Below are positions 25,981-34,720 of a DNA stretch of 64,000 bases, piece by piece (the stretch's first letter is position 1; each line of letters starts with the position of its first letter). The position numbers were made by a program, and so were the translations under genes. Source of the stretch: Thermoanaerobaculales bacterium (GTDB lineage Bacteria; Acidobacteriota; Thermoanaerobaculia; Thermoanaerobaculales; Sulfomarinibacteraceae); the NCBI GenBank assembly GCA_035358815.1, contig DAOPQC010000008.1:100481-164480 (forward strand), in the 5' to 3' direction. The notes under the pieces were generated by a model. The model saw only the letters and a program-made list of their open reading frames with translations, ran no database searches and was not told the origin of the DNA.

Positions 25981-26005
25981 GTTCCCGTTCCCGTTCCCGT
26001 TCCCG
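25981..26005. repeat. GTTCCC hexamer array
   Basis: Four exact GTTCCC units plus a partial one, followed by CTTCCGGCTCCGCGCCCGC, the pyrimidine form of the GCGGAAGCGG companion unit. Confidence 0.85.
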
Positions 26006-26101
26006 CTTCCGGCTCCGCGCCCGCTTCCGCGTCCGCTCGTTCGCACCGTCCTCGAAGACGTTTCGCGCCGATTCTCTGGAAGCGCTCCCCGAGGGAGCCA
26101 C

Positions 26102-26163
26102 CTTTGGCGATTTCGGGTCTCCAGCACATCTTGAGGGGGGACGTCATCGCGAAATCGCCAAAG
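26102..26163. repeat. 14-bp perfect inverted repeat
   Basis: CTTTGGCGATTTCG and CGAAATCGCCAAAG are separated by 34 bp. It could be an operator pair, a hairpin in the 5' leader, or the ends of a small mobile element relic. Confidence 0.6.
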
Positions 26164-26390
26164 ATGGCACGCCCGCAGGACGCCCTCTCCTTGTACTCGC
26201 CTCGCCTCCCGGAGCGCGGAAGCGCGCCCGGCAAGGGCCTCGCGGGAGAAATTCTCCGTATTGCGCCGTCTGCCCACCTGAGGTAGCCTCAGTCTGCCGC
26301 GAGGTGCCGTGCTCGGGGGTGGGGCGGGCGCGCGGACGGGGAGTGGTCGAGCCCGGCGCCACGCGGACGTTTTCGTGGGGGAGGCCGCCG

Positions 26391-27179
26391 ATGCGGAGGT
26401 TCCTGGGCTCGAGCTTCGTGGCACGCCTGCTGGTGCTGACCGTGGCGGGAGCAGCCGCGAGCGCGGCGGCGGCTGCCGAGCGCAAGGTGCTCGGCGAGTA
26501 CTTCACCGGCACTTGGTGAGGCACCTGCGCGACCGCCGGTCCGGTGGTCAACACCCTCGTCACCAACTACCCGCGCTTCGTCGTCGTCGAGTACCACCAA
26601 CAGGACGCCTACGCCAAACCGTGGGGCGAGGCGCGGGGCGAGTTCTACAACATCTGGGCATTGGGCATCCCGTGGTTCGCCTACGACGGGCTGTGGGACG
26701 CCTGGCCGATCGACACCTACGAGACCAAGCTCCAGCAGCGGCTGACGGTGCCGACCGACGTCACTCTGGAGCTGTCCGGGGCCGAGCTCGCGGCCGACAC
26801 CTGGGAGTTCACCGCCGAGGTCTGCGTCGAGGCCGGCGGTATCGACAAGACGATGCGGATCTACATGGTCCAGGCGCTGGACAAGTACCCGCCCGCTTAC
26901 AGCTACTCCCGCAACACCTTCCAGCAGGCCGCTGCGACCGAGGACGTCACGGTCGCTGCCGGCGCCTGCGTCGAGGTCGTGCGGGACTTCACCTTCGACG
27001 CGCTCAGCATGGCCAGCCCCGACGACATACGGGTGATGGCGTGGGCGCAGCAGCCGCTCGACGGGATCCCGGCCGAGGTGCACCAGGCGGCCCAGCTGGC
27101 ATGGCCCTTCGTGGAGGTTGCGTTCGCTGACGGCTTCGAGTCCGGGGACCTCTCGGCGTGGTCGGCCACGGTGCCCTGA
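26391..27179 (+). CDS. exported Omp28-like thioredoxin-fold selenoprotein 1 (UxxC)
   Basis: Read through UGA at 26517-26519, this is a 262-residue protein with signal peptide (MRRFLGSSFVARLLVLTVAG) and Sec43. The motif VLGEYFTGTWUGTCATAGP matches the Omp28/thioredoxin-fold pattern EeFTGxxCxxC with Sec in place of the first Cys. The C-terminal domain holds two conserved cysteines (AEVCVEA, AGACVEV) shared with both paralogues, then the tail FADGFESGDLSAWSATVP. GGGGGAGG precedes the ATG. A SECIS-like hairpin follows the UGA. A periplasmic or surface disulfide/selenenylsulfide oxidoreductase is the likely role. The next gene, 64 bp downstream, is a paralogue. The alternative, a nonsense-broken gene, is unlikely because the same break occurs three times at the same residue. 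Confidence 0.87.
26531..26549 (+). promoter_or_regulatory. SECIS-like hairpin of selenoprotein 1
   Basis: The stem is GACCGCC / GGTGGTC (7 bp, one G-U) with loop GGTCC, at +12 to +30 after the UGA; GGU at +19 to +21. Confidence 0.75.
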
Positions 27180-27243
27180 GGCCGGGTGACTGGACGATGA
27201 ACGGAGAGCAACTTTCGTGAGGACGAGGAAAGAGGGAGGAGAC

Positions 27244-28044
27244 ATGAGGAGGCACAGCGCCTGTGTGGGGGCCACGCTGCTGGCGATGGCGGTCATCGCG
27301 GTAGCGGCCGGCGACGCGGTTGCGGCGGACCGGGTCGTGCTCATGGAGTACTTCAACGCCACCACGTGAAGCTCCTGCGTCACGACCATGAGGTACGTGG
27401 TCACGCCGTTTGTTGATGACACCTACCCTGGCAAGGTCGCGTTCCTGGCGATTCATCTGTCCGACGGCTATCAGAGTGCCTTCGGAAACGCGCGGAGGAA
27501 CTCCTACTACCCGGGAACGATGTACATCCCGGACGCCCTGGCCGACGCGGGGATCCTCCACTATGTCGGTTTCCCGGGAAACCCACCCGTCCAGTGGACG
27601 AACATGGTCGACGCCCGGCTGGCAGTGCCGACCGACCTCACGATCGAGATCCTGCCGCAGCGGCTGGACCCCGCCCAGTGGACCTACACCGCCGACGTCT
27701 GCATGGAGCCGACCGGCACCGCGCGCAGCGTCGGCATCAACCTGGCATGGACCGTGGACGACTACCCTGACACCTACCCCTACCGCTACCGCAAGACGCT
27801 GCGCGGCGGGTACGGGCCGGAGGTGGTCGACCTCAACCCGGGCGAGTGCGTGCAGGTCGACGCGACCTTCACCTTCTCGGCAATCGAGTTCGAGCGGTGG
27901 CCGGGCGTCGAGATCGTGGCGTGGGCCCAGACCCCGGCGAGCGGCTGGGGCGAGGCCTACCAGGCGGCGACGCTGTCGATGACCCTGCACGCCGACGGCT
28001 TCGAGGCCGGCGACCTGTCGGGGTGGTCGGAAGTGGTGCCGTGA
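27244..28044 (+). CDS. exported Omp28-like thioredoxin-fold selenoprotein 2 (UxxC)
   Basis: 266 residues with Sec42 (UGA 27367-27369) after signal peptide MRRHSACVGATLLAMAVIAV. The active-site segment is VLMEYFNATTUSSCVTTMR, again U-x-x-C. The following domain repeats the pattern of selenoprotein 1 (VPTDLTIEI, YTADVCMEPTG, NPGECVQV) and the tail is HADGFEAGDLSGWSEVVP. It has a strong ribosome site (GGGAGGAGAC before ATG). It was probably produced by tandem duplication of selenoprotein 1 and then diverged strongly. The SECIS-like hairpin lies 3 nt further downstream than in the other copies. Confidence 0.87.
27384..27402 (+). promoter_or_regulatory. SECIS-like hairpin of selenoprotein 2
   Basis: The stem is GACCATG / CGTGGTC (7 bp including one U-G) around loop AGGTA, at +15 to +33 after the UGA; GGU at +23 to +25. 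Confidence 0.65.
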
Positions 28045-28085
28045 GAGAATAGCCCGCCGCCACGTGGGCGGCAGGTCTCGAGAGA

Positions 28086-28110
28086 GACCCGCCTCGCGAG
28101 GAGGCGGGTC
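28086..28110 (+). terminator. hairpin before tlpA-like gene
   Basis: GACCCGCCTC and GAGGCGGGTC form a perfect 10-bp stem with loop GCGAG, 12 bp before the TlpA-like start and partly covering its ribosome site. Without a U-run it may reduce translation or partly terminate. Confidence 0.45.
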
Positions 28111-28121
28111 GAGGAGTGAAT

Positions 28122-28700
28122 ATGGGAGATCGTGATGCGTTGGCGTCAGCGCCGTGCCGGCGGGCCGGCCGCGCGGCGGTGATCGGCTTCCTGCTGCTCG
28201 GGCTGGCGGCGGCCGCGGGCGCCGGACAGCAGGACTTCAAGCTCAAGGACATGGATGGCAACGCCTTCCGGCTCGCCGACCACCGGGGCGAGGTGGTCTA
28301 CGTGACCTTCTGGGCGACCTGGTGCGTGCCGTGCCGGCGCGAGCTGCCGCTGCTCGAGAGCATGTACGCCGAGCTCAAGGACCGGGGGCTGCTGGTGATC
28401 GGGGTCAACACCGACCCGGCCGCCAACAAGAGCAAGATCAAGCCCTTCGTCAACCAGTACAAGTTCAGCTTCCCGACCGTGCTCGATCCCGACAACAACG
28501 TCCACGACACCTACAACCCGACCCGCGAGCTGCCGTACGGCCTGCTGATCGACCGCGAGGGCAACCTCCACAAGACCTACGCCGGCTACCGGACCGGCGA
28601 CGAGGAGCTGCTCCGCGAGGACATTCTGAAGCTGCTCGGCGACGCCGAAGGCGCCGCCGGCGCCGCCGCCGGCGAGCCGGGAGCGGCCCAGGATGAGTAG
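28122..28700 (+). CDS. TlpA/ResA-like thioredoxin-fold protein
   Basis: About 192 residues: a signal anchor (AVIGFLLLGLAAAAG) then a TlpA/AhpC-TSA fold with VTFWATWCVPCRRELP (CxxC active site), VIGVNTDPAANKSK and the cis-Pro region LPYGLLIDREG. Periplasmic disulfide reductase. It sits between two UGA-containing Omp28-like genes and a beta-barrel gene, so it is the natural electron donor or partner of the selenoproteins. The ATG 28122 is chosen for spacing from GAGGAG; GTG 28116 is possible. Its end overlaps the next gene by 8 bp. Confidence 0.88.
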   Translation: MGDRDALASAPCRRAGRAAVIGFLLLGLAAAAGAGQQDFKLKDMDGNAFRLADHRGEVVYVTFWATWCVPCRRELPLLESMYAELKDRGLLVIGVNTDPAANKSKIKPFVNQYKFSFPTVLDPDNNVHDTYNPTRELPYGLLIDREGNLHKTYAGYRTGDEELLREDILKLLGDAEGAAGAAAGEPGAAQDE

Positions 28701-30189
28701 GCTCGTCATCGCGGCGCTGCTGCTGGTGATGGCAGCGGCGCCGGTCCGGGGGGAGGACGGGGATGACGGCGGCGCCGAGGACAGGAGCTACCGCCTCTTC
28801 GGCACCTGGAACGTCACCTGGGAGGACAACCAGACCGCAGAGGACGATCCCGGCGGCGAGGCCTACCAGAAGCTCAAGAGCCTTCTCAACCTCAACCTGC
28901 TGTGGTGGAGGATGTCGGCGGGCGTCCAGCTCGAGTACCTCGACTACTCGGATCCCGAGCTGGTCGACCCCGGCGACCTCGACCGGCTGCGCGAGGGGTT
29001 CGAGCTGCGCAAGTACTGGATCGAGTACCTGAGCGACCCGTTCGACGCCCGGCTCGGCACCTTCTTCACCTCCTTCGGCCACGGCATGACGCTGTACGTG
29101 CAGAAGAACGACGTCGTCGGCTTCGACGAGCCGATCCACGGCGGAACGGCGACCCTGAGCCTCGGCAGGCTCGAGCTGACCGCCCTCGGCGGCGAAGTTT
29201 CCGAGCCGCTGCTGTCAAACCGCTTCGGCCGCGAGTTCGAGGACAACCTGTGGGGCTCGACGGCGCGCATCGAGCTGCCGGCGGACCTCTACATCGGCGG
29301 CTCGGTGGTCGGCGCCGAGCTGCAGAGCATCTACCCCGATCAGGACGACGACGAGGTCGACGTCTGGGCGGTGGAGGCGGGCGGGGTCGAGCTCGGCGGC
29401 GTGCTCGATGTCCACGCCGAGTGGTCCGAGATCGAGCAGACCGAGCGCGGCCGCACCGAGGACGGCCACGGCGGCTACCTGGCCCTGTCCTCGACCATGG
29501 GCCCGGTGACCCTGCTCGGCGAGTACAAGGACTACTGGAACTTCGCGTACCGCTACAACAACCCGCCGACCGCCGGCTCGACGCTCGAGCAGTACGCCCA
29601 CGACGACGTCAAGGGGCCGCGGCTGATGGTGAGCGGCGACATCCTGAGGACCGGCACCCGGCTGTACGGCAGCTACGGCGACTTCAACACCCACAGGGAC
29701 GAGGGCTCGCTCGGCGGGACCGAGGGCGACCAGCAGCTCGAGTGGTACGCCGGCCTCGAGGAGACGGCAGGGCCGCTCTACCTGGAGGCGAGCTACTTCA
29801 GCCGCGACTGGAAGGACCGTGGGGTCACCGAGGAGCACATCATCGCGGACGTCCACATCGCCACCCTCGGCGGCCGGGGCGACGTCAGCTTCGGCTACGA
29901 CTCGCGCCTGGAGGACCTCGGCCACGCGACCTCTGACCTCGACCGCACGTATCTCGGCTTCTCGCTGTCGCCGTACGGGTCGGTGACGGCGCGCTACGCC
30001 CGCGACGACAAGAGCAGCGTGGGCACCGAGGACTTCTGGGGCGGCGAGGTCGAGTTCTTCCCGATCCGCGACATCACCATCGGCCTGTTCATCGGCAGCG
30101 ATCCCGGAGGGCTCGTCTGCTCCGGCGGGCAGTGCCGGATCGAGCCGCCCTTCGACGGCATGCGCGCCCGTTTCGCGTGGCGTTTCTAA
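28693..30189 (+). CDS. DUF6029-like outer-membrane beta-barrel protein
   Basis: 498 residues with signal peptide (MSRLVIAALLLVMAAAPVRG). The rest consists of alternating amphipathic strands rich in aromatic residues (LFGTWNVTWEDN, LRLGTFFTSFGHGMTLY-like) and ends in RARFAWRF, the terminal Phe typical of Bam-inserted barrels. The segment order resembles DUF6029 proteins, which in Bacteroidota also lie beside TlpA and Omp28-like genes; this assignment is from memory. It carries a C-terminal VCSGGQCRI loop that could form a disulfide. Its overlap with the TlpA gene shows it is cotranscribed with the Sec cluster. Confidence 0.75.
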   Translation: MSRLVIAALLLVMAAAPVRGEDGDDGGAEDRSYRLFGTWNVTWEDNQTAEDDPGGEAYQKLKSLLNLNLLWWRMSAGVQLEYLDYSDPELVDPGDLDRLREGFELRKYWIEYLSDPFDARLGTFFTSFGHGMTLYVQKNDVVGFDEPIHGGTATLSLGRLELTALGGEVSEPLLSNRFGREFEDNLWGSTARIELPADLYIGGSVVGAELQSIYPDQDDDEVDVWAVEAGGVELGGVLDVHAEWSEIEQTERGRTEDGHGGYLALSSTMGPVTLLGEYKDYWNFAYRYNNPPTAGSTLEQYAHDDVKGPRLMVSGDILRTGTRLYGSYGDFNTHRDEGSLGGTEGDQQLEWYAGLEETAGPLYLEASYFSRDWKDRGVTEEHIIADVHIATLGGRGDVSFGYDSRLEDLGHATSDLDRTYLGFSLSPYGSVTARYARDDKSSVGTEDFWGGEVEFFPIRDITIGLFIGSDPGGLVCSGGQCRIEPPFDGMRARFAWRF

Positions 30190-30546
30190 CCCGCATTCCT
30201 CAGCGCCCTCCTGAATCGAGGTGGAAGTGACCGGTAAGCGGAGCCAGGAATGCACTCCGTGGGCAAGACCCGGTTCCTCTCTTTGGTGTAAGTTGCTTTC
30301 AAGCCAACATCTTACACTGAGATCGGCACTGCCTTTCGTCTCCGAGCGAGACATGGGGGCTATGTGGCGCTGCGAGTCTTCATACAGAGTCTCAAAACCG
30401 GCGGGCGAACCGGGAAAAACATTCCTGCACGACGATCTGACCATAGATTTCACTGGAGCTCGCCGCTATCATTCGGGCGGGCGCCCTGACCGGACGGGTC
30501 GACCCCGGCGGCCGCGGCGCTCGAGTCCAAGGGGGTGACGAGGAGC
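30190..30546. other. 357-bp gap upstream of selenoprotein 3
   Basis: No gene is seen. It is lower in GC than its surroundings and holds an inverted repeat (GTGTAAG 30286-30292, CTTACAC 30311-30317), so a separate regulated promoter for selenoprotein 3 is likely. Confidence 0.5.
30286..30317. promoter_or_regulatory. GTGTAAG-N18-CTTACAC inverted repeat
   Basis: A perfect 7-bp inverted repeat in an AT-richer pocket 230 bp before the selenoprotein 3 start; candidate operator or leader hairpin. Confidence 0.4.
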
Positions 30547-32541
30547 ATGACACCGGCGATCCCGAACCGTGGTGCTGTGGCCTTTGCGATGCTCGGCATC
30601 GCGCTGGCGGCGATGCTGGCCGTGCAGGCCCAGGCGGCCGAGCGGGTGGTCCTCGGCGAGTACTTCACGAGCAACTACTGAACCGCCTGTCCGACCACGG
30701 GTCCCGTGGTCTCCGATCTCCTGGACATGTACAGCGACCGGCTCGCGGTGGTCGAGTACCACGTCTTCGGCGACGGCTACGACGTCCCCTGGGGGGACGA
30801 CCGGCTGTCCGACTTCTACTCCGGTTGGTGCGGCGACGTGCTGCCGATCGTCATGTACGACGGCTACTGGTTCTGGTACGAGGCGGGCGACCTCGCCGAC
30901 GGGTTGCGCGATCGGCTTGGCGAGTCGACCGACGTCACGATCGAGCTGACCGCGCGCGAGGTCCGTGAGGCGGTGTGGACCGTCATGGCCGAGGTCTGCA
31001 TCGAGCCGGGCGGCAACGGCAAGCGGATGCGGATCTACACCGTCGATGCGCTCGACCACTGGCCGGACGACCCCTCGTACTCCCGCAACACCCTCCGCCA
31101 GGCGGCCGCCACCCAGGACGTCGACCTCGACGCCGGCGAGTGTGCGGTGGTCGAGAGCACCTTCACCTTCGACGACACCAGCTGGGATCACCAAGACGAC
31201 ATCCGGATCGTGGCCTGGGCCTCGGAGACCGCCAACGTCGGTCCGGCGAACGTCTTCCAGGCGGCGCAGATGGCCTGGCCGTTCCCCCAGGCAGGCAGCG
31301 CGGAGCCGGAGTACCCGCGCGGCTTCAACTTCACCCTGCCGCTTTATGACGGCGAGTGGAGCGCCTGGCTCGAGGACGCGCGGCCGGCGGCGGTGCTCGC
31401 CGACAGCCCGGCCCAGGTCCAGGCGACCTACCAGGTGCTGTGCGGCGACACCTCCGGGCTGTACCCGGTTGGCGACCCGCCGACCACCGACCAGCCGATC
31501 CCGCAGGTCCGAATCGACGACGGCGCCCTCCCGATCTTCGCGGCCGGGTCCGGGACCCAGGAGGTGCTGCTGTGTGACTACGACGGCTTCGGGCACTACC
31601 CCAACGCGAAGTGGGGGGTCCCGACCGAGGGGGGACCGGTCGAGGTCCCGGCGTGCTCGGGCGAGGTCCGACCGTCCGGCCCGGCCGGGCTCGAGTCGGA
31701 CGGCTACCTGGTGCTCTACAAGGTGGCGACCGCGACCGCGTACGACTTCCGGCAGGCGACCACCGTCCGCGCGGGCGAGTGCCAGAGCCAGGGCGCGGGT
31801 CTGCCCGGATTCGCCGTCCTCGAGGCGGCGCAGGCCGACTTCGGTGACGTCAACGGCAGCGGCGCCAACCCGACCGGGGTGTGGAGCGCGCGCGCCGCCG
31901 GGACCCCACTGCTCGCCGGGGCCATACTGCCCGAGGACGCGGAGGCGGGGGACATCAACCACGCCCTGGCGGTGGCGATACCGGGCCTGCGCAACCTCGC
32001 TCCCGATCCGGCCAGCCCGCTCGCGTCGGACGTCGTCTACCCGGCCTCGACCACCGACGGCGATCGCTACAGCATCAATCCCGACGCCCTCGCCGCCGGG
32101 CAGCGCCTGCGCCTGAAGGGGACCCTGGTCGCGGCCGACGGCAGCACGGTCAACGAGCAGGGCCTGTCGCCGATCACCAAGATGTTCCTGCGGGCGCTGC
32201 GGCGCTTCGGGGCCTACGTGGTCGACACCGCGGACGGCTTCGCCTTCTTCGCCGAGGACATCCACAGCGCGGTGCTGGAGCTCGACGACGCTGACGTCAA
32301 CGCCCTGATCGGCCAGCCGGCCGCGACTCCGCTGCCGTCCGACACGACCAAGTGGCAGCTGGTCATCGAGACGCTCAACCAGGAGCTAGCGGGGATCCCG
32401 TTCGCCGCCGGGCCGTGCGACGGGGTGGCAACGACGGTCGAGACCGCCAACTTCGTCGTGGTCGAGCCGGCGGACGCGCCGCCGGCGCCCGTCGGGGGGA
32501 TGCGGCGGTTCCGCGGGCGGCTCATCCCGGGGGCGCCGTAG
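30547..32541 (+). CDS. exported Omp28-like selenoprotein 3 with long C-terminal extension (UxxC)
   Basis: 664 residues with Sec45 (UGA 30679-30681). Signal peptide (AFAMLGIALAAMLAVQAQAA), then VLGEYFTSNYUTACPTTGP, the closest of the three to the classical CxxCP active site. Residues up to ~255 match the two paralogues (STDVTIELTAREV, MAEVCIEPGG, AGECAVVES). The remaining ~400 residues are unrelated to them: they contain several cysteines (LCGDTSG, LLCDYDG, PACSGEV, RAGECQSQG) and no family I can name. The C-terminal DGFE tail is absent. GAGGAGC precedes the ATG. Its last 20 bp overlap the convergent phosphatase gene. Confidence 0.87.
30693..30711 (+). promoter_or_regulatory. SECIS-like hairpin of selenoprotein 3
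   Basis: A perfect 7-bp stem GACCACG / CGTGGTC with loop GGTCC, at +12 to +30 after the UGA; GGU at +19 to +21, the same register as selenoprotein 1. Confidence 0.78.
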
Positions 32542-33640
32542 GCGTTCCTGCCGCGCCGGGGACGACCTCGAGCGAGCGGATGAGACCCGGCCAGCCCAGG
32601 TCCGAGAACCAGTGGACGCGCTCGTCGACCATGTCGATCTGGAGCAGGTAGCGGCCCGCCCGGCGGGGCGCCCGCAGCCGCAGCTCGAAGTCGCGGCGGC
32701 TGCCTGGCGGCATCACCCCGGCCTCGAGGCCGGCGCGCGCGACGTCGGCCGCAGGCCCGCCCGGAGTTCGGAACACCGCGACCGGGTCGGCGGGCGGCAC
32801 CGCGACGGGCCCGATCAACCGCGCTCCGAGGCGCACGCCGCTGGTCTGGCTGTCGGTCATGCGCCAGGAGTCGGCGCCGCGGTTGGTGACGCGAACGGCG
32901 AGCCGCAGCGTCTCGCCGGCCGTGGCCGACGCCGGGAGCTCGGTCAGCAGCTCGAGCTCCGCATTGTAGGCCTCCGGGCAGTAGGAGCCGGCTGCCCACT
33001 GCCGGAACGACGCCGCACCCTCGGGGAGGCCGGTGGCGGCGAGATGGGCGGCGTAGGAGGCAAAGAAGCGGTGGAGCGGGCAGGCGGAGCGGTCGCAGAC
33101 GTGGCCGCTGCGCGGGGACAGCTGGCGTAGCGCCTCGTCGAGCGGGGCGTCGGCGAGGAGCAGGGCCACCGCCGACGCCCACCCCGAGCGATCGACCCCC
33201 CGCAGGCAGTGGAAGAGGAGCGGACGCTCGGCCTCGTCGAGGAGGTGGATCACCTGCTCGACCCGCGGCCGGCCGGGCCACTCGTCGACGCTGAACGGGA
33301 GGGTCGCGTGATGCACGCCGAGCGCGGCGCACAGCTCCCGCTCGGCACCCACCCAGTCGTTCTCGGGGCCGCTGCCGGTGAGGCTCACCACGGTCCGCAC
33401 GCCGGTGCTTTCGATCAGCTGGCGCAGCTCGCCCTGGTCGAGCCGGCCGGAGCGGACCACCTGGCCGGGAATCACCTCGAGCACGCGGCCGTCGTTCGCC
33501 ATCCAGAGCACCAGGACGGCGAAAGCGAGCCCGCCGGCGAGCATCGCGCCGCGCCGCACCAGGCGCCGGCCCGGGGTCCGGTGGGACCCGGTGGGGCCGC
33601 GGCTGCGGACGGGCGCGTCGAGGGCGTCGTGGTCGGGCAT
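32522..33640 (-). CDS. membrane-anchored tyrosine/dual-specificity phosphatase-like protein
   Basis: 372 residues. One transmembrane helix (~30-50) anchors a PTP-fold domain (~55-200) with the P-loop FHCLRGVDRSG, i.e. C-x5-R, and a general-acid-like DEW in the VDEWPGRP loop. The C-terminal ~150 residues form an Ig-like beta domain (ETLRLAVRVTNRGADSW, MPPGSRRDFELRL), possibly carbohydrate- or wall-facing. An extracytoplasmic phosphatase for phospho-sugars, phospholipids or phospho-proteins is plausible; substrate unknown. It converges on selenoprotein 3. Confidence 0.72.
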   Translation of the reverse strand: MPDHDALDAPVRSRGPTGSHRTPGRRLVRRGAMLAGGLAFAVLVLWMANDGRVLEVIPGQVVRSGRLDQGELRQLIESTGVRTVVSLTGSGPENDWVGAERELCAALGVHHATLPFSVDEWPGRPRVEQVIHLLDEAERPLLFHCLRGVDRSGWASAVALLLADAPLDEALRQLSPRSGHVCDRSACPLHRFFASYAAHLAATGLPEGAASFRQWAAGSYCPEAYNAELELLTELPASATAGETLRLAVRVTNRGADSWRMTDSQTSGVRLGARLIGPVAVPPADPVAVFRTPGGPAADVARAGLEAGVMPPGSRRDFELRLRAPRRAGRYLLQIDMVDERVHWFSDLGWPGLIRSLEVVPGAAGTPTAPPG

Positions 33641-33808
33641 CGTCCGATCCTGCTGCCGGTCGCCTGCGACCCGGCGCCCGCGAGTATAGTGCGGCCATCG
33701 CCCAGGGATGCTACCGTCGATGGCGCCGGAGGGGCTCGGGCTCGCCCCCGGCGGGCAGGGTGGCGGCGAGGCCGGGAGGGCCTGGGCCTGGCGGGACGCG
33801 GGGTTTTG

Positions 33809-34633
33809 ATGGCACGCGAGCGCTCTGACACGGGACCGAGGAAGGTGGCGCTGGCAGCGCTCGCCGGTGCCGCGGTGGCATTCGCCCTGGCGGCCGCCCC
33901 GCTCGAAGAGCGCGAGCCGATGGCGCCACCGCCGTTCCCGTTGGAAGAGCTCCTGACCTTCCAGGTCAGCTACCTCGGGATCCACTGCGGGGCGATGACC
34001 CTGACCAGCTATGCCGACCTGCAGGACGGGGCCCGGATCCACCGCATCGAGATGGCGGCGCGGACCTCCAAGTTCTTCGACGGCGTCTACCGGGTCCGCG
34101 TTCGCATCGACTCGGAGTACAGCGCCGAGCGCGGATCGTCGCTGAGCTACCACCAGTACGGCCGGGAGAAGAACGAGCTCAAGGACGAGCTCTGGCAGGT
34201 GGACTTCGCGTCGGGCGAGGTCCGGCGGACCCGCGGCGGCAAGACCAAGGCGTTCCCCCTGCCCGATGGCGGGGTGGTCGACCCACTCACCTTCCTGTAC
34301 CGCATGCGGGTGCTGCTGTCGGACTCCGGCCAGAAGGCCACCCTGGCGATGATGACCAGCAGCGGCGCCCTCGACACCGTCGCCGAGGTGGTGCAGAAGC
34401 GCGCCGTCAAGACGGCCTTCGGGAAGCGGGACGTCCTGGTCGTCGTGCCGCGCCCGGAGGACGACGAGCTGTTCTCGAGGAAGGGCACGATGGAGATCTG
34501 GTTCGGCGCCGACGAAGCGCGGCTGCCCTACCGGGTGGAGTTCGACCTCCCTTTCGGAAAGCTGGTGGCGCGGCTGGAAAAGGTCGAGACCCGCGCCGGC
34601 GCGCGCGACCTGCTGGCTGGCGGGGACGGCTGA
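33809..34633 (+). CDS. DUF3108 exported protein
   Basis: 274 residues with a signal peptide (KVALAALAGAAVAFALAAAP). The mature part matches DUF3108: LTFQVSYLGIHCGAMTLTSY, FFDGVYRVRVRIDSEYS, VDPLTFLYRMR and LPYRVEFDLPFGKLVARLEK. This is an all-beta periplasmic fold of unknown function, often near lipid or envelope genes. The ATG follows a weak GGGG site. Single gene between two convergent/divergent units. Confidence 0.82.
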   Translation: MARERSDTGPRKVALAALAGAAVAFALAAAPLEEREPMAPPPFPLEELLTFQVSYLGIHCGAMTLTSYADLQDGARIHRIEMAARTSKFFDGVYRVRVRIDSEYSAERGSSLSYHQYGREKNELKDELWQVDFASGEVRRTRGGKTKAFPLPDGGVVDPLTFLYRMRVLLSDSGQKATLAMMTSSGALDTVAEVVQKRAVKTAFGKRDVLVVVPRPEDDELFSRKGTMEIWFGADEARLPYRVEFDLPFGKLVARLEKVETRAGARDLLAGGDG

Positions 34634-34720
34634 CCTGCCGGGCTCCGCTTCGCGCCGCTGCCCGCCGGTCCCCCGGGGCGAGGTGCGCCGCGCCCGCGTA
34701 CGGGGCGCTCGCGCCGGTCG

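Larger units (their letters stand above)
25928..26390. other. 463-bp gap with hexamer array and inverted repeat
   Basis: No gene is seen. It contains a GTTCCC array (25981-26005), a 14-bp perfect inverted repeat (26102-26115 with 26150-26163), and a 13-bp palindrome (26245-26257) ~135 bp before the selenoprotein start. It is likely the control region of the Sec cluster. Confidence 0.55.

Noticed and set aside
19161..26005. GTTCCC arrays as CRISPR or origin iterons
   Set aside because: Units are only 6 bp, copies few, and there are no spacers or dnaA-type genes nearby.
26517..30681. UGA recoded as tryptophan in the three Omp28-like genes
   Set aside because: UGA is a normal stop for many genes here (e.g. 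norZ-block, BMC and surE genes), and cysteine, not tryptophan, is expected at these sites.
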